A program made the position numbers and the translations under genes. From contig CAJUNA010000002.1 of NCBI GenBank assembly GCA_910587645.1, positions 1 to 64,000 of the forward strand: a stretch of 64,000 bases of DNA, written 5' to 3'. This document shows, piece by piece, positions 9,166 through 16,647 of this stretch (its first letter is position 1; each line of letters begins with the position of its first letter). Origin of the DNA: an uncultured Oscillospiraceae bacterium (GTDB taxonomy: Bacteria; Bacillota; Clostridia; Oscillospirales; Oscillospiraceae). The notes below the pieces were generated by a model, which was not told the DNA's origin, searched no databases, and worked only from the letters and a program-made list of their open reading frames with translations.

Positions 9166-11160
9166 TTACGATGCGTAATACTCGTCAATGGACTCCAGCA
9201 GCCGCCGTTTGACCTCGGTCAAGGTAGTATCCGGCACATGGCCCCCGGCGCTGGTGCCGTTGCCACCGCCGCCCAGCCGCTCCAAGATCACCTGCACGTT
9301 GATCTCCCCTAAAGAGCGGCCCGACATAGAGACCCCGTCCCCTTGCCGGTACAGCACTACAGACGCCTGAACGCCCTGTAGGTTCAGCAGGTCGTCGGCG
9401 GCCTTAGCGGCGGTAACCCGGTTAACCTCGCTCTCAGCTACCGCCACGGCGATATCGCCGTGGACCATCTGCGCGCCCTTGATGATATCGTACCGCTGGA
9501 TCATGCTGGGCAGGTCGCTCTGGAAATAGCGGCGTACCTCATAGGTGTCCGCCCCCGCCCGCCGCAGGAATGCCGCCGCCTCAAAGGTACGGCTTCCCGC
9601 CCGCATAACGAAATTCTTGGTATCCAGCACGATGCCCGCCAGCAAGGCCTCCGCTTCCCCCCGCAGCACATCGCTGGGCTCCACCAGATATTGCAGCAGC
9701 TCCGTCACCAGCTCCGAAGCGGAGGAGGCGTAGGGCTCGTGGAAGTTCAGCGCGGCGTTTTCGATGTAGGTAGCGGCCCGCCGGTGGTGGTCGATGACAG
9801 CTACCCGGTTGCAGGCGTCCAAAAGCTGCCGGTTTTCCACCATATCCGGCCGGTTGGTGTCCACCACCACCAGCAAGGCCCCTGGCTGGGCGTGGATAAA
9901 GGCGTCCGGCCCGCTGACGAAAACATCCTCATATTCCGGCAGCTCGCTGAGCTTGCGCACCAGGGGCCGGGCGTTGTTGCCCTCCATGTCGATGACGATT
10001 TGGGCTTTCTTCCCCCGCTTCCGGGCGGCGCAGCAGACGCCTGCCGCCGCGCCCACCGCGTCCATATCCGCGTACTCGTGCCCCATGACGTAGACCTGCC
10101 CCGCGTCGCCGATCAGCTCTCCCAAGGCCTTGGCCATAACCCGGCTTTTCACCTTTGTCCGTTTCTCGGTAGATTTAGAGCGCCCGCCATAAAACTGGAA
10201 GTCCAGGCTGTCCTTGACCACGGCCTGGTCGCCGCCCCGGCTGAGGGCCATCTCGATAGACTTTTCCGCCCAGCGGAAGGCCTCCTCATAGGTATCGCAG
10301 TCCTTGCCCACGCCGATAGACAAGCTGGCGGTCACGCCGTCCTCGCTGGTAATCTGGTGGATGGTTTCCAAAATAGAGAACTTATCCTCCAACAACTGCT
10401 GGAAGGACTGCTCATCGCAGAGGAAAAGATACCGGTCCCGGTCATATTTCCGCAGCATCCCGCCGGAGCCGGTGGTCCAGTTGTTCAGCCGCTCATCGAT
10501 CTGGGCCAGCACCGCGCTTTTAGCGGCCTCGCCCCCGGCCCGGAGTAGCTCCTCGTAGTTGTCCAGCACCAGCAGGCAGGTCACGGGCCGGCTGGCGGTG
10601 TAGAGGGCTTCCAGCTGCTTGTGTTCCGTCACATCGATAAAATAGGCGGTAATGATCTGGTCCTGGCTGGAGGCCCGGCTGCTGGCGCGGCTGGCGGCGC
10701 CGTAGACCCGGCAGGTATGCCCCGCCACCTCGGTAAACTCCGCCGTTTCCTCGCCGGTAGAGCCGTCCAGAAGCCAGTGGTAATCGAAATCTGGAGCCAG
10801 CTCCTCAATATGCATATTAAACACATCGTCCCGGGCGCCGGACAGCTCTAAAAAGCCGTTATTTGCCCAGACCACCTCGCCGTTGTCCCCGCGAAAGACC
10901 ACCACAGGCAGGGGCGTATTGAGCATGCTGTTTTTACTGATGGAATTGGTGCCGCCGGTAATGGAGTCGATGTACTGCATCACATTGCGGCGGCGGCGCA
11001 TGCTCTGCCTGCGGTGGAAGGCGTACAGCGCCACCAGCGCCGCCAGCTCCAGCGCCGCCAGCGCCGGATGGACGGGAATGGTCAGGGCGGCAAACAGGGC
11101 GAGACATAGAAAGTAGGGCTGCAAATTTGGCTCAATAAGCCGGGACAGCTTCTTATGCAT
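9166..11160 (-). CDS. gdpP: Cyclic-di-AMP phosphodiesterase GdpP (DHH family)
   Basis: Membrane protein that hydrolyses c-di-AMP, setting the second messenger for potassium and cell-wall homeostasis. Two membrane helices lie near the N terminus, then a PAS-like segment, a degenerate GGDEF domain (about 190-320) and the DHH/DHHA1 phosphodiesterase. Metal-site motifs are ADMDAVG (364-370), VVDTN (431-435) and DHH (467-469). The DHHA1 glycine-rich motif reads GGGGNGTSAGG, with Asn where GdpP usually has His. Three Met codons (11190, 11169, 11160) are possible; 11160 has AGGGGG 9 bases upstream. First gene of the minus-strand cluster, with a promoter candidate at 11231-11260. Confidence 0.93.
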   Translation of the reverse strand: MHKKLSRLIEPNLQPYFLCLALFAALTIPVHPALAALELAALVALYAFHRRQSMRRRRNVMQYIDSITGGTNSISKNSMLNTPLPVVVFRGDNGEVVWANNGFLELSGARDDVFNMHIEELAPDFDYHWLLDGSTGEETAEFTEVAGHTCRVYGAASRASSRASSQDQIITAYFIDVTEHKQLEALYTASRPVTCLLVLDNYEELLRAGGEAAKSAVLAQIDERLNNWTTGSGGMLRKYDRDRYLFLCDEQSFQQLLEDKFSILETIHQITSEDGVTASLSIGVGKDCDTYEEAFRWAEKSIEMALSRGGDQAVVKDSLDFQFYGGRSKSTEKRTKVKSRVMAKALGELIGDAGQVYVMGHEYADMDAVGAAAGVCCAARKRGKKAQIVIDMEGNNARPLVRKLSELPEYEDVFVSGPDAFIHAQPGALLVVVDTNRPDMVENRQLLDACNRVAVIDHHRRAATYIENAALNFHEPYASSASELVTELLQYLVEPSDVLRGEAEALLAGIVLDTKNFVMRAGSRTFEAAAFLRRAGADTYEVRRYFQSDLPSMIQRYDIIKGAQMVHGDIAVAVAESEVNRVTAAKAADDLLNLQGVQASVVLYRQGDGVSMSGRSLGEINVQVILERLGGGGNGTSAGGHVPDTTLTEVKRRLLESIDEYYAS

Positions 11161-11230
11161 GGCAGGCATCCCCCTTATCTCTCCGGCCATGGCCCGGCCT
11201 GCCGGAGCGTCGTTCTCATATCAAATTTAT

Positions 11231-11260
11231 ATTATACCACAAACAGGCAGGTAATGACAA
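11231..11260 (-). promoter_or_regulatory. Probable sigma-A promoter of the gdpP cluster
   Basis: On the minus strand TTGTCA (-35) and TATAAT (-10) are separated by 18 bases, about 70 bases before the gdpP start. It probably drives gdpP and perhaps the genes through ftsH. Confidence 0.65.
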
Positions 11261-11296
11261 GGGCGGTTTTTTTGCCGCAGCAGCAAAAAAACCGCC
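11261..11296. terminator. Terminator-like hairpin after thiN
   Basis: A 15-bp stem (GGGCGGTTTTTTTGC / GCAAAAAAACCGCCC) with a 6-base loop lies between the end of thiN and the gdpP promoter. The distal U tract is weak, so the assignment rests on stem strength and position. Confidence 0.55.
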
Positions 11297-11310
11297 CCAA
11301 CCAGGCCTTC

Positions 11311-11955
11311 CTACGAAAGCAGCTGCTCCGGCAGCGCCCCCGCCGCCAGCTCCCACATCACCAGCAGCATCCCCTCGCCCACAGAAACGGCGGCGGCTTC
11401 CCCGGTAAACTGGTTGCTGACGCCCAGGGGGAACCCGCTGGTCAGGACGGCATCCCGCAGTGGGTAGTGCAGCCCGTCCAACGTCACCCCCGCCGCCCTG
11501 CCGCCGGGGCAGAATACGGAGATCACACCCTCGTGGCCTGGGGCAAAGTCCAGCCTTCCGTTTCGGATTACGGTGGCGGCCATCCCCTGGCCCAGCAGCC
11601 ATCCTGCCGCCCCCTGCTCCGCCAGAAAGGCCAGCGCCTGCCAATTGGCGTAGGCGTGGTCCGGCCGTCCGCCGGAGCAGCCAACGAGGACGAAATCCCG
11701 GTATCCCCGCGCCAGCCCGGTCCGGATGGCCAGCATGGTATCGGTGTCATCCTTTTCCACCGGATGGCGGATCACATGGCCGCCCTCCGGCGTCCAGCCC
11801 AGGGAATCGAAATCCCCTACCACCAGATGGGGTGCCAGCCCCAGCCGGTTCAAGTGGGCCAGGCCCCGGTCAGCGGCCACCAGAAGGTCTCCCGCCCTGG
11901 GGACGGGGACCCACTCCGGCTCCATCGCCCCGGCGATAATGCAGATTGGCTTCAT
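11311..11955 (-). CDS. thiN: Thiamine diphosphokinase
   Basis: Transfers pyrophosphate from ATP to thiamine, giving the cofactor thiamine diphosphate. The 214-residue protein has the expected motifs: ADRGLAHL, VVGDFDSLG (substrate/Mg site), KDDTDTMLA, and SGGRPDHAYAN. The start MKPICII (11955) has AGAGGA a few bases upstream; the open frame runs on to 12132 but the extra 59 residues do not fit the family. It is divergent from the GH127 gene and ends in its own hairpin, so it is probably monocistronic. Confidence 0.93.
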   Translation of the reverse strand: MKPICIIAGAMEPEWVPVPRAGDLLVAADRGLAHLNRLGLAPHLVVGDFDSLGWTPEGGHVIRHPVEKDDTDTMLAIRTGLARGYRDFVLVGCSGGRPDHAYANWQALAFLAEQGAAGWLLGQGMAATVIRNGRLDFAPGHEGVISVFCPGGRAAGVTLDGLHYPLRDAVLTSGFPLGVSNQFTGEAAAVSVGEGMLLVMWELAAGALPEQLLS

Positions 11956-12009
11956 AGCACATCCTCTTTTCAAAAACAGAATCCACAGCCAGCGGGGGTC
12001 CGGCTGGAA

Positions 12010-12038
12010 TTGCCAACCGCCCGCAAATATGGTATAAT
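12010..12038 (+). promoter_or_regulatory. Sigma-A promoter of the GH127 gene
   Basis: TTGCCA and TATAAT separated by exactly 17 bases, about 40 bases before the GH127 start. AAAGGAGG precedes the ATG by 6 bases. Confidence 0.75.
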
Positions 12039-12079
12039 CCTCCCCATAAGACCACCCACCCAGCGAAAAGGAGGACAAC

Positions 12080-14128
12080 ATGGAAAAAACACAATTCAGC
12101 CGCCCTTTGGATCTCAAGGCGGTGCGCATCACAGACGCGTTCTGGCACGCCCATCAGGAGACCGTCCGCCGGGAAGTCATCCCCTATCAATGGGAAGCCC
12201 TCAACGACCGGGTGGCGGGCGCGGCTCCCAGCTACTGCATGCACAATTTCCGCGCCGCCGCGAAGCGCGTGGCGGAAAAGCGGCTGGGCAAGGCCTTCGT
12301 CCCCGCCAGTGATACGCCCCGGGGGTTCCAGCCCCCGCCGGAGGACCCGTCCCAGGCTGAGCCGGACCGTTTTTACGGCTATGTGTTCCAGGACACGGAC
12401 TTTTCCAAGTGGATTGAAGCCGTGGCCTACTCCCTGCTCCAGCATCCTGACCCGGACTTGGAGCGGACGGCGGACGAAGCCATCGACCTGGTCTGCGCCG
12501 CCCAGGACGAGAGCGGCTACCTGGACACCTATTACATCCTCAACGGCATGGACCAGGCCTTTACCAACCTCCGGGACCACCATGAGCTGTACTGCCTGGG
12601 CCATCTTGTGGAGGGCGCCGTGGCCTACTGCCAGGCCACAGGGAAGGACAAGCTCCTGCAAGCCGCCTGCCGCTTCGCGGACTACGCGGCGGCCCGGCTC
12701 GGCCCGGAGCCTGGGAAGCGCAAGGGCTACCCGGGCCATGAGATTGCGGAGATGGCCCTGTTCCGTCTCTATGAAGCCACCGGGAAGGAAACCTACCGGG
12801 CCCTTGCCCAATTCTTCCTGGACCAGCGGGGCACAAGGCCTTACTATTTCGATGAGGAAGCCAGCGCCCGGGCGGCGCTGGAGGGCAAACCCTTCTCACC
12901 CGGCCGCGACCCCGGCCGCTACGCCTACCACCAGGCCCACCTGCCGGTTCGGGAGCAGGCGGAAGCCGTGGGCCACGCTGTCCGCGCGGGGTATCTCTAC
13001 TCCGGCATGGCGGACGCCGCGCGGCTGACGGGGGATGAAACCCTGTACGCCGCCTGCCGCCGCCTGTGGGAGAGCATCGCAGGGGAAAAGCTTTACATCA
13101 CCGGCGGCGTGGGCGGGACCCACATCGGGGAAGCTTTTTCCTATCCCTTCGACCTGCCCAACGACGCGGCCTATTCCGAGACCTGCGCGGCCATCGCCCT
13201 GGTTTTCTTCGCCCGCCGGATGCTGGCGCTGGAACCGAAAGCGGAATACGCGGATGTCATGGAGCAGGCCCTTTACAACACGGTGCTGGCAGGGATGTCC
13301 CTGGACGGCAAAAGCTTTTTCTACGTCAACCCGCTGGAGTCCGTCCCCTCCGCCTGCCGGGGGGACAAGCGCCTGGAACACGTAGACCCGGTACGGCGCA
13401 AGTGGTTCGGCTGCGCCTGCTGCCCGCCCAACATCGCCCGGACCGTCACCTCCCTGGCGGCCTACGCCTACACGGAAAGCCCGGATACCCTATGGACCCA
13501 CCTCTACCTCGGCAGCGAGCTGGCCAAGCGGGCTGGCGGCGCAAACCTGCGCCTGGCCATGGAGAGCGCCCTCCCCTGGTCGGGCCGCGCCAAAATGACC
13601 GTCCACACGGACGCTCCCGCGGCCTGCACCCTGGCCTTCCGCATCCCCGGCTGGTGCGGCGGGGAACCGCCCGCCATTGCCTTCCCCTCCGGCATCCAGG
13701 CGGAAGACCGGGACGGCTACCGGTATCTGTCCGGCGTCTGGCACGATGGCGATGCCGTTGTCCTGGATTTCCCCATGCCGGTACGGGTGCGGACGGCAGA
13801 TCCCCGGGTCCGGGAGGACGTGGGCAAGGCCGCCCTGACCCGGGGCCCCATCACCTACTGCCTGGAGCAGACGGACAACGGCCCGGACCTCCATCTTCTC
13901 CGCCTGGACCCGGCCCGCCTGTCCGAAATCCGGCCCGTCCCCGCCGAAATCCTCGGCGTCCCCATGACATGCCTGGAAGCCCCCGGCCTGCGGGAAGAGA
14001 GGGGGGACGGCCCGCTGTACCGTGACTATTGCCCGCCGGAAACCCGCCCTGCCACGCTGCGCTTCATCCCTTACTACGCCTGGGCGAACCGGGGCGAGGG
14101 GGAAATGCGGGTATGGGTGCGCATCTAA
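12080..14128 (+). CDS. GH127 family glycosidase (beta-L-arabinofuranosidase-like)
   Basis: Predicted intracellular glycoside hydrolase releasing L-arabinofuranose from plant or hydroxyproline-linked oligosaccharides; no signal peptide is seen in 682 residues. The family's zinc-cysteine active site is recognisable: E367 and C369 in the AYSETCAA segment and C447-C448 in GCACCPPN match Glu338, Cys340, Cys417 and Cys418 of Bifidobacterium HypBA1, where Cys417 is the nucleophile. An (alpha/alpha)6 barrel is followed by beta domains. No sugar transporter or regulator is adjacent, so it is a stand-alone enzyme with its own promoter. Its stop overlaps that of the converging acyltransferase gene. The exact substrate is inferred from family only. 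Confidence 0.88.
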   Translation: MEKTQFSRPLDLKAVRITDAFWHAHQETVRREVIPYQWEALNDRVAGAAPSYCMHNFRAAAKRVAEKRLGKAFVPASDTPRGFQPPPEDPSQAEPDRFYGYVFQDTDFSKWIEAVAYSLLQHPDPDLERTADEAIDLVCAAQDESGYLDTYYILNGMDQAFTNLRDHHELYCLGHLVEGAVAYCQATGKDKLLQAACRFADYAAARLGPEPGKRKGYPGHEIAEMALFRLYEATGKETYRALAQFFLDQRGTRPYYFDEEASARAALEGKPFSPGRDPGRYAYHQAHLPVREQAEAVGHAVRAGYLYSGMADAARLTGDETLYAACRRLWESIAGEKLYITGGVGGTHIGEAFSYPFDLPNDAAYSETCAAIALVFFARRMLALEPKAEYADVMEQALYNTVLAGMSLDGKSFFYVNPLESVPSACRGDKRLEHVDPVRRKWFGCACCPPNIARTVTSLAAYAYTESPDTLWTHLYLGSELAKRAGGANLRLAMESALPWSGRAKMTVHTDAPAACTLAFRIPGWCGGEPPAIAFPSGIQAEDRDGYRYLSGVWHDGDAVVLDFPMPVRVRTADPRVREDVGKAALTRGPITYCLEQTDNGPDLHLLRLDPARLSEIRPVPAEILGVPMTCLEAPGLREERGDGPLYRDYCPPETRPATLRFIPYYAWANRGEGEMRVWVRI

Positions 14129-15429
14129 CCCGCCGTCTCCGTCCCGCGCCCCATCCGCGCCCGTTTTTTCTCCGCCATCTTCATTTTATACAGCTCCTCC
14201 ACAGCAAAACTGAGCTTCGTCACCACATTTTGCTTTGTGGGATAACAGTATAAACTGTCGTTATCGGTCGAAATATCCACACAATCCTCCGGCCGGACAT
14301 AGCAGTAATCATACTCAACATGCAGCCCATACATCCCCAAAGGCGGCCTGTGGATCCGGTAGGGCGCGCCGTTGTGCGCCCCCTCCACCACAAATCCCCG
14401 CTCCATATCGTGGGTGAGCCGCGCCTTCCCCAGCCGTTGGAACCGCCAGGCGTTTGGCAGGGAAAACACCTCCACCTCGTCCTCAAAGGAGTATGTACCG
14501 GCTTCCAGCTGGGCCCGGACCTGGCTTCGTTCCCACTCGAACCAATCGGGGGGATAGGCGAACTCCGTCTCCCCATCCCTGGCGTGGAGGACGCCCAGCT
14601 CGTCCAGCTCCCACTCCTTGCCGCAGGCGGCGCAGCGCAGGGCGGCGCCCTGGCTTTCCATCCGGCTTTCCGCCAAACAGCGGGGGCACTGGTAGAGGAC
14701 CTTATGCAGCCCCTCGGCCCGGAAGGGCTCCGTAATCCGGATCCCCCGCTCCCGCTGCCAGCGGTATTCATCGTATGCCATCGCATTGCGGATGGCCTCC
14801 CCGATCTCGGCGGCGGATTTTTCCGCCACATCCCCGGCGGAAAGCACCTGGGTCATGGTAGAATAAAGGGGGACCTTCCTCGGCTTGCGGTAATTCCAGA
14901 AAGGGGTGTGGAGGTAATTCCCATGGTGGAGGAGCACCACCACGGGGACGCCCTGCTGTTTCACCAGCTTCCCCAAGGAATCGGGTAAAATCGCGGTAGT
15001 GCCGATAGGGGAGTATCTGGCTTCCGGGTACATGCACAGGATATCGCCGTACTCATGGAGGACTTTTTTTACCGAGCGGAGCAAGGCCATATCGGTGGTA
15101 AATTTCCTTTTGCAGAGACAGCCCAGCCACTCCATAATAAAGGGCCGGCGGTAGTATCCATCAATGGTTGCGATGTTATTGACCGAATGGGGCCAGGTTG
15201 CGATTGCGCAGAGGTGGAAGTCCACAAAGTACATATGGTTGCTCAGCAGGATATAGGGGGGCTTCAGGCCCTCCATCCCGATTTTTTCAATTTTGTAATC
15301 CTGGCCGAGCATGCTCATACCGCAGAGCGCGCGGAGGATGGCGGTAAATATTTTCTTCTGCCGCAGGGGAGGTTTCGCCGTATCGTACCGTCTAAGCGGG
15401 CCATAGTTAACGTCGATCGTCTCCATCAT
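14125..15429 (-). CDS. PlsC-like acyltransferase with zinc-ribbon insert
   Basis: The N-terminal half resembles 1-acyl-glycerol-3-phosphate acyltransferases: NHMYFVD (64-70) fits the catalytic NHx4D box and YPEAR (134-138) the substrate box. It may acylate a lysophospholipid or another membrane lipid. Unusually, the 434-residue protein continues with a zinc ribbon (CPRC at 248-251, CAAC at 266-269) and a further ~150-residue region I do not recognise. No clear membrane helix is seen. The start MMETIDV has GGAGGGAG upstream. It converges on the GH127 gene with overlapping stop codons (14125-14128). Acyltransferase class fairly sure, substrate unknown. Confidence 0.75.
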   Translation of the reverse strand: MMETIDVNYGPLRRYDTAKPPLRQKKIFTAILRALCGMSMLGQDYKIEKIGMEGLKPPYILLSNHMYFVDFHLCAIATWPHSVNNIATIDGYYRRPFIMEWLGCLCKRKFTTDMALLRSVKKVLHEYGDILCMYPEARYSPIGTTAILPDSLGKLVKQQGVPVVVLLHHGNYLHTPFWNYRKPRKVPLYSTMTQVLSAGDVAEKSAAEIGEAIRNAMAYDEYRWQRERGIRITEPFRAEGLHKVLYQCPRCLAESRMESQGAALRCAACGKEWELDELGVLHARDGETEFAYPPDWFEWERSQVRAQLEAGTYSFEDEVEVFSLPNAWRFQRLGKARLTHDMERGFVVEGAHNGAPYRIHRPPLGMYGLHVEYDYCYVRPEDCVDISTDNDSLYCYPTKQNVVTKLSFAVEELYKMKMAEKKRARMGRGTETAG

Positions 15430-15578
15430 TGTCTCCCTCCCGCCGGAAAACGGGGATCCCGGCAGTTATTTCTACCAGTTTACCATATAAATTGTGGGAA
15501 ATCAAATCCGTATTTTGGCAGCTCCCTTTAAGAAACGTGTTATTGCGGCATCACCCCAGCCGTTTCTGCAAGAACAGG

Positions 15579-15607
15579 TTGATACGGCAATCACCGTGTG
15601 CTATAAT
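15579..15607 (+). promoter_or_regulatory. Sigma-A promoter of the RibD-like gene
   Basis: TTGATA and TATAAT with a 17-base spacer, ending about 33 bases before the ATG at 15641. A near-consensus housekeeping promoter. Confidence 0.8.
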
Positions 15608-15640
15608 CAGTTTAGGAAATTAAAATTTAGGAGGGATCAA

Positions 15641-16324
15641 ATGGACAGACCCATTACAACCTTGTTCATGCTGATGTCAGTCGACGGGAAAATAAGCACG
15701 GGCGCGGCGGACGATTTAGATGTAGACAAAGATTTTCCCCAAATTGCGGGGCTTAGGGAAGGCTTGCGCCAATATTATGAAATAGAGCAAACAACAGATT
15801 TATGGTCGCTCAATTCCGGCCGGGTCCAGGCCAAAATCGGAGCCAATACCAAAGGGGCGCCGGACAGGATGCCCGTGTCCTTTGCGGTCATAGATAACAC
15901 GCATTTGCAGGAAAACGGCATACGGTATTTGTGCGCTTTATCAAAAGAGCTTGTGTTGATTACGTCCAACGCGAAACACCCGGCATTCAGCGTGGAGGAG
16001 GGCAATCTTCATATCATATATCAAGAAGAATTATCGTTAAAAGACGCACTTGCAAAGCTCAAATCGGAATATGGCTGCGAGAGGATAACGATACAAACCG
16101 GCGGGACACTGAATGGCCTGTTTCTTCGTGAAAAATTATTCGATTATGTGGATATTGTGGTTGCTCCAGTTTTAATTGGCGGCAAGGATACCTCCACTTT
16201 AATTGATGGCAAATCCTTGCTTTCCCAAAGCGAATTGTCAGGTTTAGGCGTTCTGAAGCTGCAAGAATGCGTAGTTTTAGAGGATTCATATCTGCGGCTG
16301 CGTTATGAGGTAGTTCACGGATAA
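15641..16324 (+). CDS. RibD C-terminal / dihydrofolate reductase-like protein
   Basis: A 227-residue NADPH-dependent reductase-type protein resembling the RibD reductase domain (riboflavin synthesis). It starts MDRPITTLFMLMSVDGKIS, has the TIQTGGTLNGLFLR nucleotide-binding segment and the APVLIGGKDTSTLIDG motif. It lacks a deaminase domain and no rib genes are nearby, so it may act on another pteridine- or flavin-related substrate. The start is set by AGGAGGGATCAA just before the ATG. It is clearly richer in A and T than its neighbours, which suggests recent acquisition. It has its own promoter. Confidence 0.8.
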   Translation: MDRPITTLFMLMSVDGKISTGAADDLDVDKDFPQIAGLREGLRQYYEIEQTTDLWSLNSGRVQAKIGANTKGAPDRMPVSFAVIDNTHLQENGIRYLCALSKELVLITSNAKHPAFSVEEGNLHIIYQEELSLKDALAKLKSEYGCERITIQTGGTLNGLFLREKLFDYVDIVVAPVLIGGKDTSTLIDGKSLLSQSELSGLGVLKLQECVVLEDSYLRLRYEVVHG

Positions 16325-16647
16325 AGCCCAGCTTACAGGGAACTGCCCGCTTTTCGGTATTATGGCGGGCCATTTTGTCAAACGGCGCCGGGCAGTACCA
16401 ATCAGAAAAGGGCGTTTTGGCAGTTCACCCCCCTGTAAACCATCCCCATTGCTGTACCAAAAAAATTTTTTGAGGGGAAGTTGCACAGCCCTGTGCAACT
16501 TCCCCTCAAATGCAGCCTAAGGATGTAGCGAGCGTCACCTACCGAGACTTCGCGCGTCTGAACAAAAACGCTCAACAGGCCCGATCAGCCTGGCCCTTCC
16601 CCGCGCCGGTTGCAAACGGAGGCACCTTGAAAACCGAATACCCCATA
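16325..16647. other. Intergenic region with a perfect long hairpin
   Basis: About 320 bases between the converging RibD-like and methyltransferase genes. Apart from the hairpin at 16469-16510, I see no gene or recognised RNA. Confidence 0.5.
16469..16510 (-). terminator. Terminator-like perfect palindrome after the methyltransferase
   Basis: A perfect 20-bp stem with a 2-base loop (arm TTGAGGGGAAGTTGCACAG). On the minus strand it is followed by A residues and then a run of seven T, so it could end the ECF sigma-methyltransferase transcript. It lies about 140 bases past the methyltransferase stop, and its length and perfection are also compatible with a small mobile-element remnant. Confidence 0.5.

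Noticed and set aside
13066..14025. Long plus-strand frame inside the GH127 gene in another frame
   Set aside because: Arg/Pro/Gly-rich shadow of a gene whose catalytic residues are in the main frame.
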